From: Pannonibacter phragmitetus_B
Lineage (GTDB): Bacteria; Pseudomonadota; Alphaproteobacteria; Rhizobiales; Stappiaceae
Direction: 5' to 3'
NCBI RefSeq assembly: GCF_050510895.1
Contig: NZ_JBNINT010000001.1
Location: forward strand, 310,001-374,000
DNA: 64,000 nt
The notes under the pieces were generated by a model that saw only the letters and a list, made by a program, of their open reading frames with translations, made no database searches and had not been told where the DNA came from. Positions within the stretch are counted from its first letter, which is position 1. Each line of letters begins with the position of its first letter. Shown one piece after another: positions 47,921 through 57,123 of this stretch. The translations under genes and the position numbers were made by a program.

Positions 47921-49066
47921 TCAGGCACGGAGCGCTGCTTCGATCAGCCGGGAAAGGCCGAGGCGTGCTGCGCCCGTCAAGGGTGCTTCCCCGCCAAGTT
48001 GCGATCTGCGAAGCTCCGGCGCAGCGGGACAGCACAGCGGCAGAAGCGCGCTGACGCGGGTGCTGAAATCCGGCCTTGTGCCGATGGAACCACCCAGCAC
48101 CACAAGGGCAGGGTTGGTGATGGCAGCAAGGGCAGCAATGGCGCGGGCCACCAGCCGGGCGGTGTCATCCAGCACGGCTTCTGCGGCTGCATTGCCCTCC
48201 TCTGCGAGGGCGAAGATCTCCGGCACCGTGATGTCCTTGCCGCTTCGCGCAAGATAACGGCGGCGCATGCCATGAGAACCTGCTTCCAGTTCCAGCGCGC
48301 CGCAGCCCCGCGATTGAGGGTCGAACGGATCAGCGCCAAAGGGCAAAAAGGCGATCTCTCCGGCCGCATGCGCGGCACCGCGCAAGAGCCGTCCATCGCA
48401 GATCAGACCGCAGCCGATGCCGGTGCCGATGGAGATATAGGCCATGTTCAGAACGGGAGCGGCGGCAGACAGTGCCCACCGCTCGCCCTCCGCCGAGAGG
48501 TTCACGTCATTTTCCAGCTGTACGCTGCATCCGAACGCTTCGGCGAAGGCAGCACGCACGTCGAATGTGTCAAAGCTGGGAATGTTGGGGGCCATCATCA
48601 CCTGGCCTGTCCTGCTGTCGGGCGCGCCGGGCACGCCGATGACGGCATGGCGCACCCGGTTCCACTCAATGCCGGAAGCCGCAGCAGCTTCCCGGCACAG
48701 GCGGGCGATCTGGGTGATGACATGCTGGCCGCCCCGGCTGTCCGTTGGCTCTGTCAGGCCAGGCAGCAGTGAGCCGGTGAGGGTGGCAAGGGCAACCGCC
48801 ACCTTGGTGCCCCCCAGATCCACCACCGCGCAGCAGGCCGCTTCCGGAACCGGGGCGAAAACGCTGGCCCGGCGCCCGATGTGACCTTCGGTCTCACCGG
48901 TTTGGCGGATGAGGCCCGCATTCTCCAGCGCCCGGCAGATGAGTGTCAGCGTTTGTTTCGACAAGCCGCAGCGGCGCGCCAGCTCGGCCCGGGACATGGG
49001 GCCATCGGAGAGAAGTTGCTGGAATACGGCGTGATGCGTGGCCGGGTGCTGCGGGAGTGGGGACAT
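47921..49066 (-). CDS. ROK-family transcriptional regulator
   Basis: DNA-binding ROK protein of the NagC/XylR type, 381 aa. The N-terminal winged helix is MSRAELARRCGLSKQTLTLICRALENAGLI. The sugar-binding/kinase-like domain has DLGGTKVAVAL and SIGTGIGCGLICDG. The zinc motif, normally CxCGxxGCxE, is reduced to GCGALELE, and the catalytic GH-type segment reads AAGEIAFLP, so it is a regulator and not a kinase. It lies upstream of the TAXI gene on the same strand, with a near-perfect operator 13 bases before its own start. It is intact. Confidence 0.85.
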   Translation of the reverse strand: MSPLPQHPATHHAVFQQLLSDGPMSRAELARRCGLSKQTLTLICRALENAGLIRQTGETEGHIGRRASVFAPVPEAACCAVVDLGGTKVAVALATLTGSLLPGLTEPTDSRGGQHVITQIARLCREAAAASGIEWNRVRHAVIGVPGAPDSRTGQVMMAPNIPSFDTFDVRAAFAEAFGCSVQLENDVNLSAEGERWALSAAAPVLNMAYISIGTGIGCGLICDGRLLRGAAHAAGEIAFLPFGADPFDPQSRGCGALELEAGSHGMRRRYLARSGKDITVPEIFALAEEGNAAAEAVLDDTARLVARAIAALAAITNPALVVLGGSIGTRPDFSTRVSALLPLCCPAAPELRRSQLGGEAPLTGAARLGLSRLIEAALRA

Positions 49067-49078
49067 ATGAGGTGCTTT

Positions 49079-49107
49079 TTAGTTCGTCAGATTGACGAAC
49101 TAAAATC
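49079..49107. promoter_or_regulatory. ROK operator: 13-bp-arm perfect inverted repeat
   Basis: TTTTAGTTCGTCA and its exact complement flank a 3-bp GAT spacer, ending 13 bases before the ROK gene start. The outer TTAGTT...AACTAA matches the style of XylR/ROK operators, which read TTAGTTTGTT...AACAAACTAA. The most likely reader is the adjacent ROK protein (autoregulation). No second copy was noticed in the window. Confidence 0.75.
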
Positions 49108-49158
49108 CTGATCGTTCTTGCTGTCAAGCGGCTGACCGCCTTGCGTCGCTGAGGTGTG

Positions 49159-49173
49159 TGTAATAGTATTACA
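49159..49173. promoter_or_regulatory. Zur-like palindrome before the COG0523 gene
   Basis: TGTAATA and TATTACA flank a single G, a perfect 15-bp palindrome located 119 bases before the COG0523 GTPase gene. Zur boxes in alphaproteobacteria are AT-rich palindromes of similar length and form, and COG0523 genes are often in Zur regulons. The match is by resemblance only. Confidence 0.5.
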
Positions 49174-49291
49174 TCAGCGCACTCGCTTGCCAGCACGTGC
49201 CAGATGCCTATCTCTAAGCGGTGTCCTGCCGGATTGCCTCAAGGCATGACGGGAGCAGGTGCAGTTGCCGGTGTGAGGAAATGGGGACGGA

Positions 49292-50436
49292 ATGCCAAAG
49301 ATCACGCAGAAAATCCCCGTTATTGTCCTCACCGGTTTTCTGGGTTCAGGTAAATCGACGCTCTTGCAGGAGCTGTTGAGCCGTGAGAACGGGCACGATA
49401 CGGCGATCATCATCAACGAGTTCGGCGAAGTGCCGATTGATCATGACCTGGTCCGGGTGGGCCGGGGTGAGTTGATGCGCACGTCCACTGGCTGCCTCTG
49501 CTGCACGGCGGGCGCGGATGTTCGCGGAACCCTGTACGAGCTGTATGAAGCGGTGGAGAGCGGTGACGTGGCCCCGTTTTCCCGTGTCGTCATCGAAACC
49601 ACGGGCCTTGCCGATCCGGCACCGCTGGTCAATCAGCTGGTGGCGGGTGCCATGCCTGCCATGGGCCTGCGCGATCATGTCGTGGCGCGGCATTTCGTGC
49701 TCGCCGGTGTCGTCACCACGGTGGACATCATCACCGGCGAGATCACGCTGGAGAACCATTTCGAGGCTGCCAAGCAGGTGGCCTTTGCCGACCGTATCGT
49801 CCTGACCAAGACCGATCTGGCGCAGGACCCGGCAAGCAAGTGCGATATCGCTCAGCTGGCAGAAGGCCTGCGCCAGCTGAACCCGGCTGCTGAACTCATT
49901 GACCGGCACGGGGAGGGCGTTGTTCTCGACAGTCTGTTCGTGCCGCGCAACTATCAACCGGCCAGTCTTGGCGAGGACGTGCTGGGGTGGCTTGCCATGG
50001 ATCAGGCCGTCAGCGCCGAAGGGGGCAGGGGCATGCCCAAGGCAAGAGCGGCCTTTCCCGCCACGCTGCGCGGGTGAATAGCTTCGTGCTCACCTCCGAT
50101 ACGCCTTTTGCCGAGGCAAACTACAAGCGCTTCATGGATGTGCTGGTGAAGGCCGCCGGGCCGCGCCTTCTGCGCGTCAAGGGGCTGATCGCACTGGAAG
50201 GGGCTCCGGACAAGCCCCTGGTGATCCATGCGGTTCAGCATGCTGTCTTCCCAGCGGTCCAGCTGGAGGCCTGGCCGAGCGAGGACCATCGCGGACGGCT
50301 GGTGTTCATCACGGACGAGCTGGAGGAAAAGCCCGTCCGGGAGCTGTTTGAAGCGGTGCTTGTGGGCCGCCCTTCGGCCATGGAGCGTCTGCGCAATGCA
50401 ATCGGGCTGGGGCCCAAACCAACACGGGACGCCTGA
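49292..50436 (+). CDS. COG0523 (CobW-like) GTPase, putative zinc metallochaperone (one-base frameshift)
   Basis: G3E-family GTPase proposed to deliver metal, here probably zinc, to target proteins. P-loop GFLGSGKST, INEFGEVPID (switch), the metal-binding GCLCCT (CxCC) and the base motif TKTDL are present. The C-terminal CobW_C domain lies in a second frame. The break near 50028 is a GGGGG run; one more G joins AEGG to QGHAQGKSGLSRHAARV and gives 381 aa. The upstream Zur-like palindrome and the absence of cobalamin genes favour a zinc role over CobW itself. The next gene follows 3 bases later. Confidence 0.83.
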
Positions 50437-50439
50437 TAC

Positions 50440-50712
50440 ATGACGGCATTCATCAATCCGCTCAAGCCGCGCTCACGCGGTATTCCGCAGAAGATCGCCG
50501 AGATCAAAGGCTGGGTCCGCACGGCCTTTGCGCTGGAAGAGGACGTAGCCGTCTCCTTGTCCGAACTGACGTGCCGGGATGAGGGCTGCCCGGATGTGGA
50601 AACGGTCATCGGCCTGTTGCGCGAAGGACATCCTATCGAGGTCCACCGTCTGCACATGCCGCTGACGGAGGTTAGTGAGGCGGATGTGCTGAAGCTGGCT
50701 GCTGGCAGTTAA
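50440..50712 (+). CDS. Small conserved protein of unknown function, next to the COG0523 gene
   Basis: A 90-aa soluble protein with no family name that I recognise. It starts MTAFINPLKPRSRGIPQKIAEIKGWVRTAF, then VAVSLSELTCRDEGCPDVETVIGLL with two cysteines four residues apart (C-R-D-E-G-C-P), and ends LTEVSEADVLKLAAG. Three-base spacing to the GTPase gene implies one operon. The cysteine pair plus context suggests a metal-linked role, perhaps as a client or partner of the chaperone; this is inference. Confidence 0.7.
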   Translation: MTAFINPLKPRSRGIPQKIAEIKGWVRTAFALEEDVAVSLSELTCRDEGCPDVETVIGLLREGHPIEVHRLHMPLTEVSEADVLKLAAGS

Positions 50713-50802
50713 GCTTCTGGCGTTTTTCGGGTTGACGTCGCGCGCGGGTCAATAAGGCGCTATGTCTTCGGGAAACCAAAGACCTGCGCAGGCCCGATTC
50801 TG

Positions 50803-53411
50803 ATGAGCATGCAGCCCGCCCTGGACCTTCCTGCATCACGGCTGTTCAGCTGGACAGGCGAATTTCTCGATCGTGAGCGGGAGGAAGCCTATTGCAAGGC
50901 GTCGCTGCGCGAGACGCTCGGCTCGGCCAAGCTTTGCATTCTGGCCACGACCATTTCCAGCCTTGCCTTCATCCCGATGGATGTGATGATGCTGGACGAG
51001 CCGCGTTTGCTGTTTTTCCTGGGCATACGTGCGGTGCTGGCGGCGCTTTGCATCGCGGTGCTGTTCGGGCTCAACAAACAGGTCAGCCACCAGCGCGTCA
51101 CCTGGCTGACCTATGCCCAGATTATTCCCTTCTTCTTTCTCAATGGCTTGATCTTCGACCATCCGGCACTGACCCGCCATGGTGGTTTGCTGCTGCCCCT
51201 GATCGCCATTTCCATGCCCATGTATCTGCCCGGCCGTTTCTGGATGGTGGCGCTGACGAGTGCCTATGCACCTCTGCTCAGTCTGTTGTTCTGGGGGTTC
51301 TGAGGCCTCAGCCCGAAACGCCGCTCGATCTGGCTTCCATCTTTCTGGCAGTGACCGTCGGCTATGTTGCCGGAAGCGTGGCACGGGTGCAGCTCAACCG
51401 CATGCGGCGGGAGGAATTCCTGCGCATCGATCGCGAGCGGCAGATCAACGAGGAGCTGCGGCAGGCCAAGGATGAGGCAGAGGCGGGTGCAAGGGTGAAG
51501 GCGGACTTCCTTGCCGTCATGAGCCATGAGATCCGTACACCGCTCAATGGGGTGCTCGGCATGGTTCGGCTGGCCCAGGCCGAGGATCTGCCGCCGGTTG
51601 CCCGCACGCGGCTGGAAATTCTACAGCAATCCGCCGAGGCTCTGGCCACCATTCTTGATGATGTGCTGGACCTGTCGAAACTGGAGACGGGAACGGCAGA
51701 TCACGAAAATGTGCCCCTGGACCTGCATCAGATCCTCAAGGATGTTGTAACTCTGGTCAGTCCCAAGGCGCAGGAGAAGGGACTGTCCGTCCGCCTCGAT
51801 TTCCATCCCGATGTGCCGCGCATGGTGACGGGGGATCCGGCAAGACTGCGCCAGATCTTGCTCAATCTGGCCGGCAATGCGGTGAAGTTCACCGAGCAGG
51901 GGCTGGTTACCATCACGGTGGATCTGCAAGGGGCGCTGCCCGGCGGGACGCAGGCAGGCGGCGGGGCCCTGCCGCTCCGCTTTTCTGTCCGGGATACCGG
52001 CATCGGTATTTCGGAGGAAGAGTTGCCGCGCCTGTTCCAGCCCTTTTCGCAAGCGGATGCCTCGATCCGCCGCCGCTATGGCGGCTCGGGCCTTGGCCTT
52101 GTCATTTGCAAACGTCTGGCGGAAGCCATGGGCGGAAGCGTCTCTGTCACCAGCATCAAGGGAGAGGGCAGCTGTTTCCAGCTGAACCTGCCCATGACGC
52201 AGGCGTCCGAGCGTGCGCTGGCGGCAGTTGAGGCAGAGCTGGCTGCAGGCGCCCGTGCCGGAAAGGTGCCGCTGCGCAGCCTGGCGATCCTGCTGGTGGA
52301 AGACAATCCGGTGAATCAGCTGGTTGCCTGCGGGTTGCTGGAACGTGAGGGTCATGTCTGCACTGTGGCAGACAGTGGCGAAGACGCCCTGAAACTGGTG
52401 CAGGTGCGCCCCTTCGATGTGGTGCTGATGGACCTGCAGATGCCGGGCATGGACGGGTATGAGACCTGCAGCGCCATCCGGGCGCTGGGTGGTGCCTTCC
52501 GCCAGCTGCCGGTTATCGCGCTCACGGCCAATGCGCTGCCGGAGGACCGCCGCCGGTCTCTGGAGGCGGGCATGGACGGGCATCTGGAAAAGCCGGTGCG
52601 TCCGGAACTGCTGAACGATATGCTGCACCGGGTCGCCAGCCGGCGGCAGGCACAGGAGCGGCCTGTGGCCGAACGGCGCCCGATGCGCCCGTTCAACATC
52701 CTTCCTGGTTCTGATCTTCTGATTGCAGGTGACGTTCCGCCAGGGCTTCCCGAGGAGCTTACCGGACTTGGCTACCGTGTATTCCCGCTGCCGGACGTGA
52801 AGGCTGCACAGCATATCCTGGCTGTCCGGGCCTTTCCGGTGATGATCCTGTTCCCGCGTCGTATGGGCGATGTTGCTGCAGCGCAGGAGCTTTGCGAGGG
52901 AGGGATGCGGCTTGTGACCTGCGCTTGTGGGCCTGCCGCGCTGGATGAGCTGCAGCGGCTTGGTGCAGAAGCAGTTTTCAACTGCGGCCGTGCGCAGGGC
53001 AAGCGTGTGCGGGACCTTGCGGAAGACCTTGGGCAGCTTCTGAGTGGCCCCGCGTCCTCCGGCGGGGCAGGGCATGAGGCGCCTGCTCCAGCCCAGCTGC
53101 TGGGGGAAGAGCGGCTTGCGCAACTCAAAATCTTGTTCCTTGAGAATTTGAAGGAGCAGCTTCAAGCTTTGCGTAAGGTTGAAGCTGGTAGCGTGGAGCT
53201 GCAGCGTATTGCACACCGCGTGAAGGGAAGCGCAGCGAACATGGGTTACACTGACCTTCAACATGCTGCAGGCCTGTTGTTGACACAGAATGCGGCGCCA
53301 GATAACGGCGCTATCGATAAGCTCTCAACCGCACTTCGCGCAGCGATTGATGAACTTGAAACGAATGCGGGGGCACAGGCAACTGATGCGCCCGGGAAAA
53401 CAGCACACTGA
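50803..53411 (+). CDS. Hybrid sensor histidine kinase with REC and Hpt domains (one-base frameshift)
   Basis: Membrane phosphorelay kinase. The N-terminal 170 residues form about six helices without an obvious periplasmic sensor domain. Then the H-box MSHEIRTPLNG, N-box NLAGNAVKF, G1 DTGIGIS, F-box FQPFSQAD and G2 GGSGLGL appear, followed by a receiver domain (VVLMDLQMPGMDG, phospho-Asp; KPV lysine), a linker and a C-terminal Hpt (IAHRVKGSAANMG, phospho-His). The frame breaks near 51290 in GGGGG; one more G joins LLFWG to VLRPQPETPLDL and gives 869 aa. The stop overlaps the response regulator ATG. Signal unknown. Confidence 0.86.
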
Positions 53412-54098
53412 TGACTGCAACTGTACTCGTTGTTGAAGATGCACCTGAAAGCCGGGAGCTGATCTCGGGCTTCCTCACCGATAATGGCATGACCGTGATC
53501 ACTGCGGGCAGTGGTGCGGATCTGCGGGCACGGTTGCAGGGATTGCAGCCTGATATCATCCTGCTGGACGTCAATCTACCGGATGAGGACGGCATCAATC
53601 TGGCCCGGCAGCTGCGCCTCGGTGAGCGGTTTGGTCTCATTTTCGTGACGGGCCGGGATTCTGGACGATGACATTCTGGCCGGGCTCGATGCGGGCGGGG
53701 ATGACTATGTCACGAAGCCGATCAACCTGCGCACGCTGCTCGCCCGTATCCGCAGCGTGTTGCGCCGCTCGCGCGAACCGGTGATTACCTTTGACGGGTG
53801 GATTCTGGACGTTGTTCGCCGTGAGCTTTTCCGCCCCAATGGTCAGCTGGTCGAACTGACGGCCGGTGAGTTCAACATTCTGGTTGCGCTGGCCTCCCGC
53901 CAGATGCAGCCGCTGAGCCGGGACTTTCTGTTGGATGTGATCTCCAACCGTGACCCGCGTGACATCAGCGGCCATACGGTCGACAACCTGATTGCCCGCC
54001 TGCGTAAAAAGATGCAGCACGAGGGAAAAGATGCGCCGATCGTCACGATCCGTGGTGTCGGATACGCGCTGATGCCGTCCCAGAACAAGCCTGACTAA
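53411..54098 (+). CDS. OmpR/TorR-type response regulator (one-base insertion)
   Basis: DNA-binding partner of the hybrid kinase. Receiver domain: VLVVEDAPES (acidic pair), IILLDVNLPDEDG (phospho-Asp) and TKPINL (lysine). C-terminal winged helix: LTAGEFNILVALASRQ and HTVDNLIARLRKKM. The frame shifts near 53659 in CCGGG; removing one G gives VTGRILDDDILAGLDAGGDDYVTKP, which matches the TorR-type spacing, and a 228-aa protein. It is the only clear base gain in an ordinary gene of the window. It ends 50 bases before the convergent GNAT gene. Confidence 0.85.
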
Positions 54099-54148
54099 GG
54101 GGCAGGCGGGCCACTTTGCGTGGCTCCGCTTCTTTGCGGCAAGACGGC

Positions 54149-55123
54149 TCAGCCGAGTGTCTTGTGGCTCTCCAGAATGCTGTCGGCCCACATGGCATAG
54201 GGGCGGAAGCGGCGGTCGAGCAGGCGGCAGACTTTGGCGCCCTCAGTCGTTGTCGGTTGCAGGATGAGGCTCGACTGGGGGCCGCGTATCTCTTCCAGAC
54301 GGGCAAGCAGCTCACCCATCCCGGCAATCAGAGCGCCATTCCAGCGAAGCGATGGTGACAGCCAGCCGCAGGGCAATGTCCAGCGTCCTGGCGCTGAATG
54401 ATGCTGGGCCAGAAGCCAGCCCATAGGCTCTCCGCCAGCATCGAGAAGCACTTGCGAAACCTCCCGGTCAAGCCCCTCCTGCCATAGCTGCGGGTCCGCC
54501 CAGACGGGCAGAGCATTGCGGGCCGCAAGCCGGGTAATGGCGGCGGAAAAGCTTGCTTCCTGCCGCGTGTCAAGACTTGCCAGAGATCTCAGAACAAGGC
54601 CGCGGCGCTCTAGTTGCCGCATCAGCATTTCGTGCTGGGGCAGGGCATCGTGCCGCTCACCCACGTGAAAAGCCATGCGCAGCCGCGCCTTGGACGCTGG
54701 CAGCCAGCCAGAGGCGGTCAGCAGACCCGCAAAAGCCTCGCCCTGCGGCAGCCGTTCCGACCATTGGGTGGCAAGCCGGTCGCGCCCGTTTGCCTTCATT
54801 CTTGCGGCAAAGGCTTCCAGCAAGCGCAGGGCCAGATGCTGGCGGCGCAAGAGTGGCAGCACCATGACGGACAGAAGCTCCTGCTCGCCGGGCACCATGC
54901 TGCTGCGCCGGGACAGAAGCAGCCCTGCCGGAATGTCGCCCAGCCAAAGCCCGAGATGGCAATAGCGCTCCTGCTCAGCTCCGGTCAGCCCTTCGCGCAG
55001 CGATACGGAAAGGCCCTGCGCCGTCAGCGGAGCAAAGCGGGGCAGGTCGTCCGCCCTGCAAGGTCTGATCTCAACGGGCTCCGTCAGATGCATCGATGGG
55101 GGCCTGGCTGGTGTCGGGGACAT
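54149..55123 (-). CDS. Tandem GNAT-fold acyltransferase, candidate peptide maturase (1)
   Basis: A 324-aa soluble protein that looks like two GNAT folds in a row. It has a GNAT opening (VEIRPCRADDLPRFAPLTAQGL) and a mid-domain beta-alpha unit LLSVMVLPLLRRQHLALRLLEAF. At the acyl-CoA pyrophosphate-binding loop (R/QxxGxG/A) it reads RRQHLA, so the usual glycine is a histidine. The C-terminal half repeats a similar layout. It is 39 bases after its paralogue. The start (55123) is uncertain; ATG 55093 (MHLTEPVEI) is an alternative. The neighbours (NHLP precursors, peptidase exporter) suggest a role in peptide modification such as acylation. Confidence 0.65.
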   Translation of the reverse strand: MSPTPARPPSMHLTEPVEIRPCRADDLPRFAPLTAQGLSVSLREGLTGAEQERYCHLGLWLGDIPAGLLLSRRSSMVPGEQELLSVMVLPLLRRQHLALRLLEAFAARMKANGRDRLATQWSERLPQGEAFAGLLTASGWLPASKARLRMAFHVGERHDALPQHEMLMRQLERRGLVLRSLASLDTRQEASFSAAITRLAARNALPVWADPQLWQEGLDREVSQVLLDAGGEPMGWLLAQHHSAPGRWTLPCGWLSPSLRWNGALIAGMGELLARLEEIRGPQSSLILQPTTTEGAKVCRLLDRRFRPYAMWADSILESHKTLG

Positions 55124-55162
55124 TCGTTTGCTCGCAATGGTGTTGCAAGGAGGGCTGAGCGT

Positions 55163-56119
55163 TCAGTCTGTGCTGAAGATGTACTCGCTTTCGAAGAGGT
55201 AGTCGTTGGAAGCCGCGTGGCTGCCGAAGTGCTTGTCGAGCATCTGCTCCATGCCGCCGGGCACGTCGGCGGGCGGCTGGCAGATGAGAATGGTGTCGGG
55301 CCCGGCTTCTTCCTCCAACACCTGCAGCAGCCGCGCGATGGCGCCCAGAAGCCAGCCTTGCTGGACACGTTCGCGTACGACCCAGCCCTGCGGAATGTAC
55401 CAGCGCCGGAAGGCAGATTGCTGGATGCACACAAGCCAGCCTTGAACTGCGCCTGTTTCGTCAAAGAGGATCTGGCTTAGTCCTGCACCTTCGCCTTGCG
55501 CCCAGTAGGCCGGGTTGGACCATTCCGGCGCGCGTCCCTGCGCAATCAGGTCCTGCCCCTCCTGCACAAACTGCTGGCGGAGGTCGCCGGTCAGACTGTC
55601 AAGGCGGGCACAGCGCAGCCCTTTCGCTTCCAGCCTTGTCAGAATGCGGTCGCGCCGGGGAAAGCCTTTCGGCCAGTCGCCAATGCGCCAGGACATGCGG
55701 TGGCGCGAGATTTCGGGCTGGCCCCATCCAGATGAGGCAAGCAGCCGGGCAAATTCGGCGGCGCGCGGCAAGCGGCTGGACCAGCGGGCATAGATGCCGC
55801 GCCGCCCACCTCTGTGCAGGGTCTGACACAGCCGGGACAGCAGCATCATTGCGATGCCACGGCCACGCCATTTCGGAGCAACCATGATGGAGGAGAGTTC
55901 CTGCAGGCCGTCTTCGCCTGCACAGGAAAGGACCAGTCCGGCGGGCTCGCCGCCGATGAAGGCGGCAAGGCGCAGTACACGCATGTCTTCGGTGGGCGTG
56001 GCCAGCATCCATTGCAGGGCGCCTGCCGTCAGTGCGGCAAGGGCCGGTGCATCTTCGGGGCTGGTTTCCCGGATCTGCGGCACCTGTGTGCCGGGATACT
56101 CTGTCGTCACGGTGTCCAT
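55163..56119 (-). CDS. Tandem GNAT-fold acyltransferase, candidate peptide maturase (2)
   Basis: A 318-aa protein of two GNAT-like halves, paralogous to the downstream gene. Here the CoA-binding loop is canonical: SSIMVAPKWRGRGIAMMLLSRL, with RGRGIA fitting RxxGxA. The C-terminal half (ILFDETGAVQGWLVCIQQS, followed by RRWYIPQGWVV) again looks GNAT-like. It starts at ATG 56119 and is divergent from the precursor genes across a 262-bp gap. GNAT-superfamily enzymes in selidamide-type RiPP loci attach fatty acids to lysine or ornithine of the core. This gene is the stronger candidate for such an activity; the substrate is inferred. Confidence 0.68.
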   Translation of the reverse strand: MDTVTTEYPGTQVPQIRETSPEDAPALAALTAGALQWMLATPTEDMRVLRLAAFIGGEPAGLVLSCAGEDGLQELSSIMVAPKWRGRGIAMMLLSRLCQTLHRGGRRGIYARWSSRLPRAAEFARLLASSGWGQPEISRHRMSWRIGDWPKGFPRRDRILTRLEAKGLRCARLDSLTGDLRQQFVQEGQDLIAQGRAPEWSNPAYWAQGEGAGLSQILFDETGAVQGWLVCIQQSAFRRWYIPQGWVVRERVQQGWLLGAIARLLQVLEEEAGPDTILICQPPADVPGGMEQMLDKHFGSHAASNDYLFESEYIFSTD

Positions 56120-56381
56120 TCGGGGCCTGCTGCCATATACCGGCCGCCGCGCGGCAGCCTAGCTCGTCTGCCTTCTTACTAACGCAGGCGCGGCGGTTTG
56201 TTTTGGCACTTTTGAGGTCCAATCCGTCTCGGCCCCGCCCCTCGCGCCTATAACGGTCCTCAGATGATTTCTGCAGTCTGGGAGGCTCCTGAGTGCCTGC
56301 AAGCCCAGCATGCAGGATGACTGGCGTGGCTTGCCAGGCTGGCTGGCCCTGATTGTTTTCCAAGACAGAGGCGGAGTGAAA
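56120..56381. promoter_or_regulatory. Divergent gap between the GNAT and precursor genes
   Basis: A 262-bp gap that must hold promoters for both the GNAT pair (minus) and the precursors (plus). No operator palindrome or consensus promoter pair is convincing. An open frame extends upstream of precursor 1, but the NHLP leader begins at ATG 56382. Confidence 0.4.
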
Positions 56382-56727
56382 ATGTCCCATGTTCCCGATC
56401 CCATGACGCAGGCCCGTCAGCATATCGAGCGCGCACTGATCGAGACGGCGCAGTCCGATGAGGCCTTCCGCAAGCTGTTGCTGCAGGACCCGCGCGCGGC
56501 GCTGAAGCAGCTGATCGGCGTTGATCCGATCCCCGGTTTCAAGATCCGTGTGCTGGAAGAAGTGCCAGGCGAAGTGGTTCTGGTGCTGCCGCGTGCCATC
56601 GCTCAGGACGAGCTGCCGGATGAAATCCTCGACTACGCGGCGGGCGGCGCCGAGGGCAATCCCTGCCCGGATCCGCGTGGGGGCGCGTGGCACCATCGTC
56701 AAGATCATTCGCGATTCCGGCAAATGA
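56382..56727 (+). CDS. NHLP-leader RiPP precursor peptide 1 (probable one-base insertion before the core)
   Basis: Precursor with a nitrile-hydratase-like leader (NHLP): residues 1-89 contain FRKLLLQDPRAALKQLIGV and FKIRVLEEVPGEVVLVLP and end DYAAGG, a double-glycine site for a C39 peptidase. As sequenced the frame then runs on into the next gene. If the GGGGG near 56682 is one G too long, the core becomes 25 residues, AEGNPCPDPRG followed by ARGTIVKIIRDSGK, with stop at 56727. Codons in that frame end mostly in G or C as elsewhere, and the core length equals that of precursor 2. The lysines would be candidate acylation sites. Confidence 0.72.
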
Positions 56728-56766
56728 CGAACGCTTTTCCCAGGTCCGTGACAGGGGGTAACTACC

Positions 56767-57108
56767 ATGCAGGTTCAGGATCAGATGTCCGAGGTGAAGA
56801 GCCAGCTACAGGCCATTGCCGCAGCCAAGGCGGATGAAGATGCGTCGTTCCGCGAGGCGCTGACGGCCGATCCGGCGGCTGCGCTTGGCAAGCTGCTCGG
56901 TGTAGACGGTTTCGGCGGGCTTTCGATCCGGGTGATCGAGGAGAAAGCCGGAGAGGCTATCCTCGTGCTTCCGCCTGCGGTGGATGATGGGGCGCTAACC
57001 GATGATCAGCTGGCACGGGTTTCGGCTGGCAGGGGTGTTTCCGACAATCTGGCGTCTTTGCTGGCCGTGCTGAATGCTTTTGTCCGGTTTCAATCCGTCC
57101 GCCCCTGA
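56767..57108 (+). CDS. NHLP-leader RiPP precursor peptide 2
   Basis: A 113-aa precursor, paralogous in the leader only. It has FREALTADPAAALGKLLGV and LSIRVIEEKAGEAILVLP, then QLARVSAG, the likely cleavage site at residue 88. The 25-residue core begins RGVSDNLASLL and ends FVRFQSVRP: hydrophobic, three arginines, no lysine and no cysteine. It starts at ATG 56767, 39 bases after the corrected end of precursor 1, behind GGGGG. It is intact. It ends at a bidirectional terminator. Export is probably by the C39-ABC system downstream. Confidence 0.78.
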   Translation: MQVQDQMSEVKSQLQAIAAAKADEDASFREALTADPAAALGKLLGVDGFGGLSIRVIEEKAGEAILVLPPAVDDGALTDDQLARVSAGRGVSDNLASLLAVLNAFVRFQSVRP

Positions 57109-57123
57109 GGGGCAGCAGAACAC

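Noticed and set aside
46649..48772. A 707-codon plus-strand frame over the TAXI and ROK genes
   Set aside because: It runs antisense to two intact, motif-complete genes and shows no domain of its own.
54110..54124. GCCAC/GTGGC hairpin between the response regulator and GNAT gene as terminator
   Set aside because: The stem is only 5 bp with no U run, too weak to support.
56689..56837. Long C-terminal tail of precursor 1 running into precursor 2
   Set aside because: It overlaps the next gene's leader and has atypical codons; a one-base change gives a clean 25-residue core and stop at 56727.
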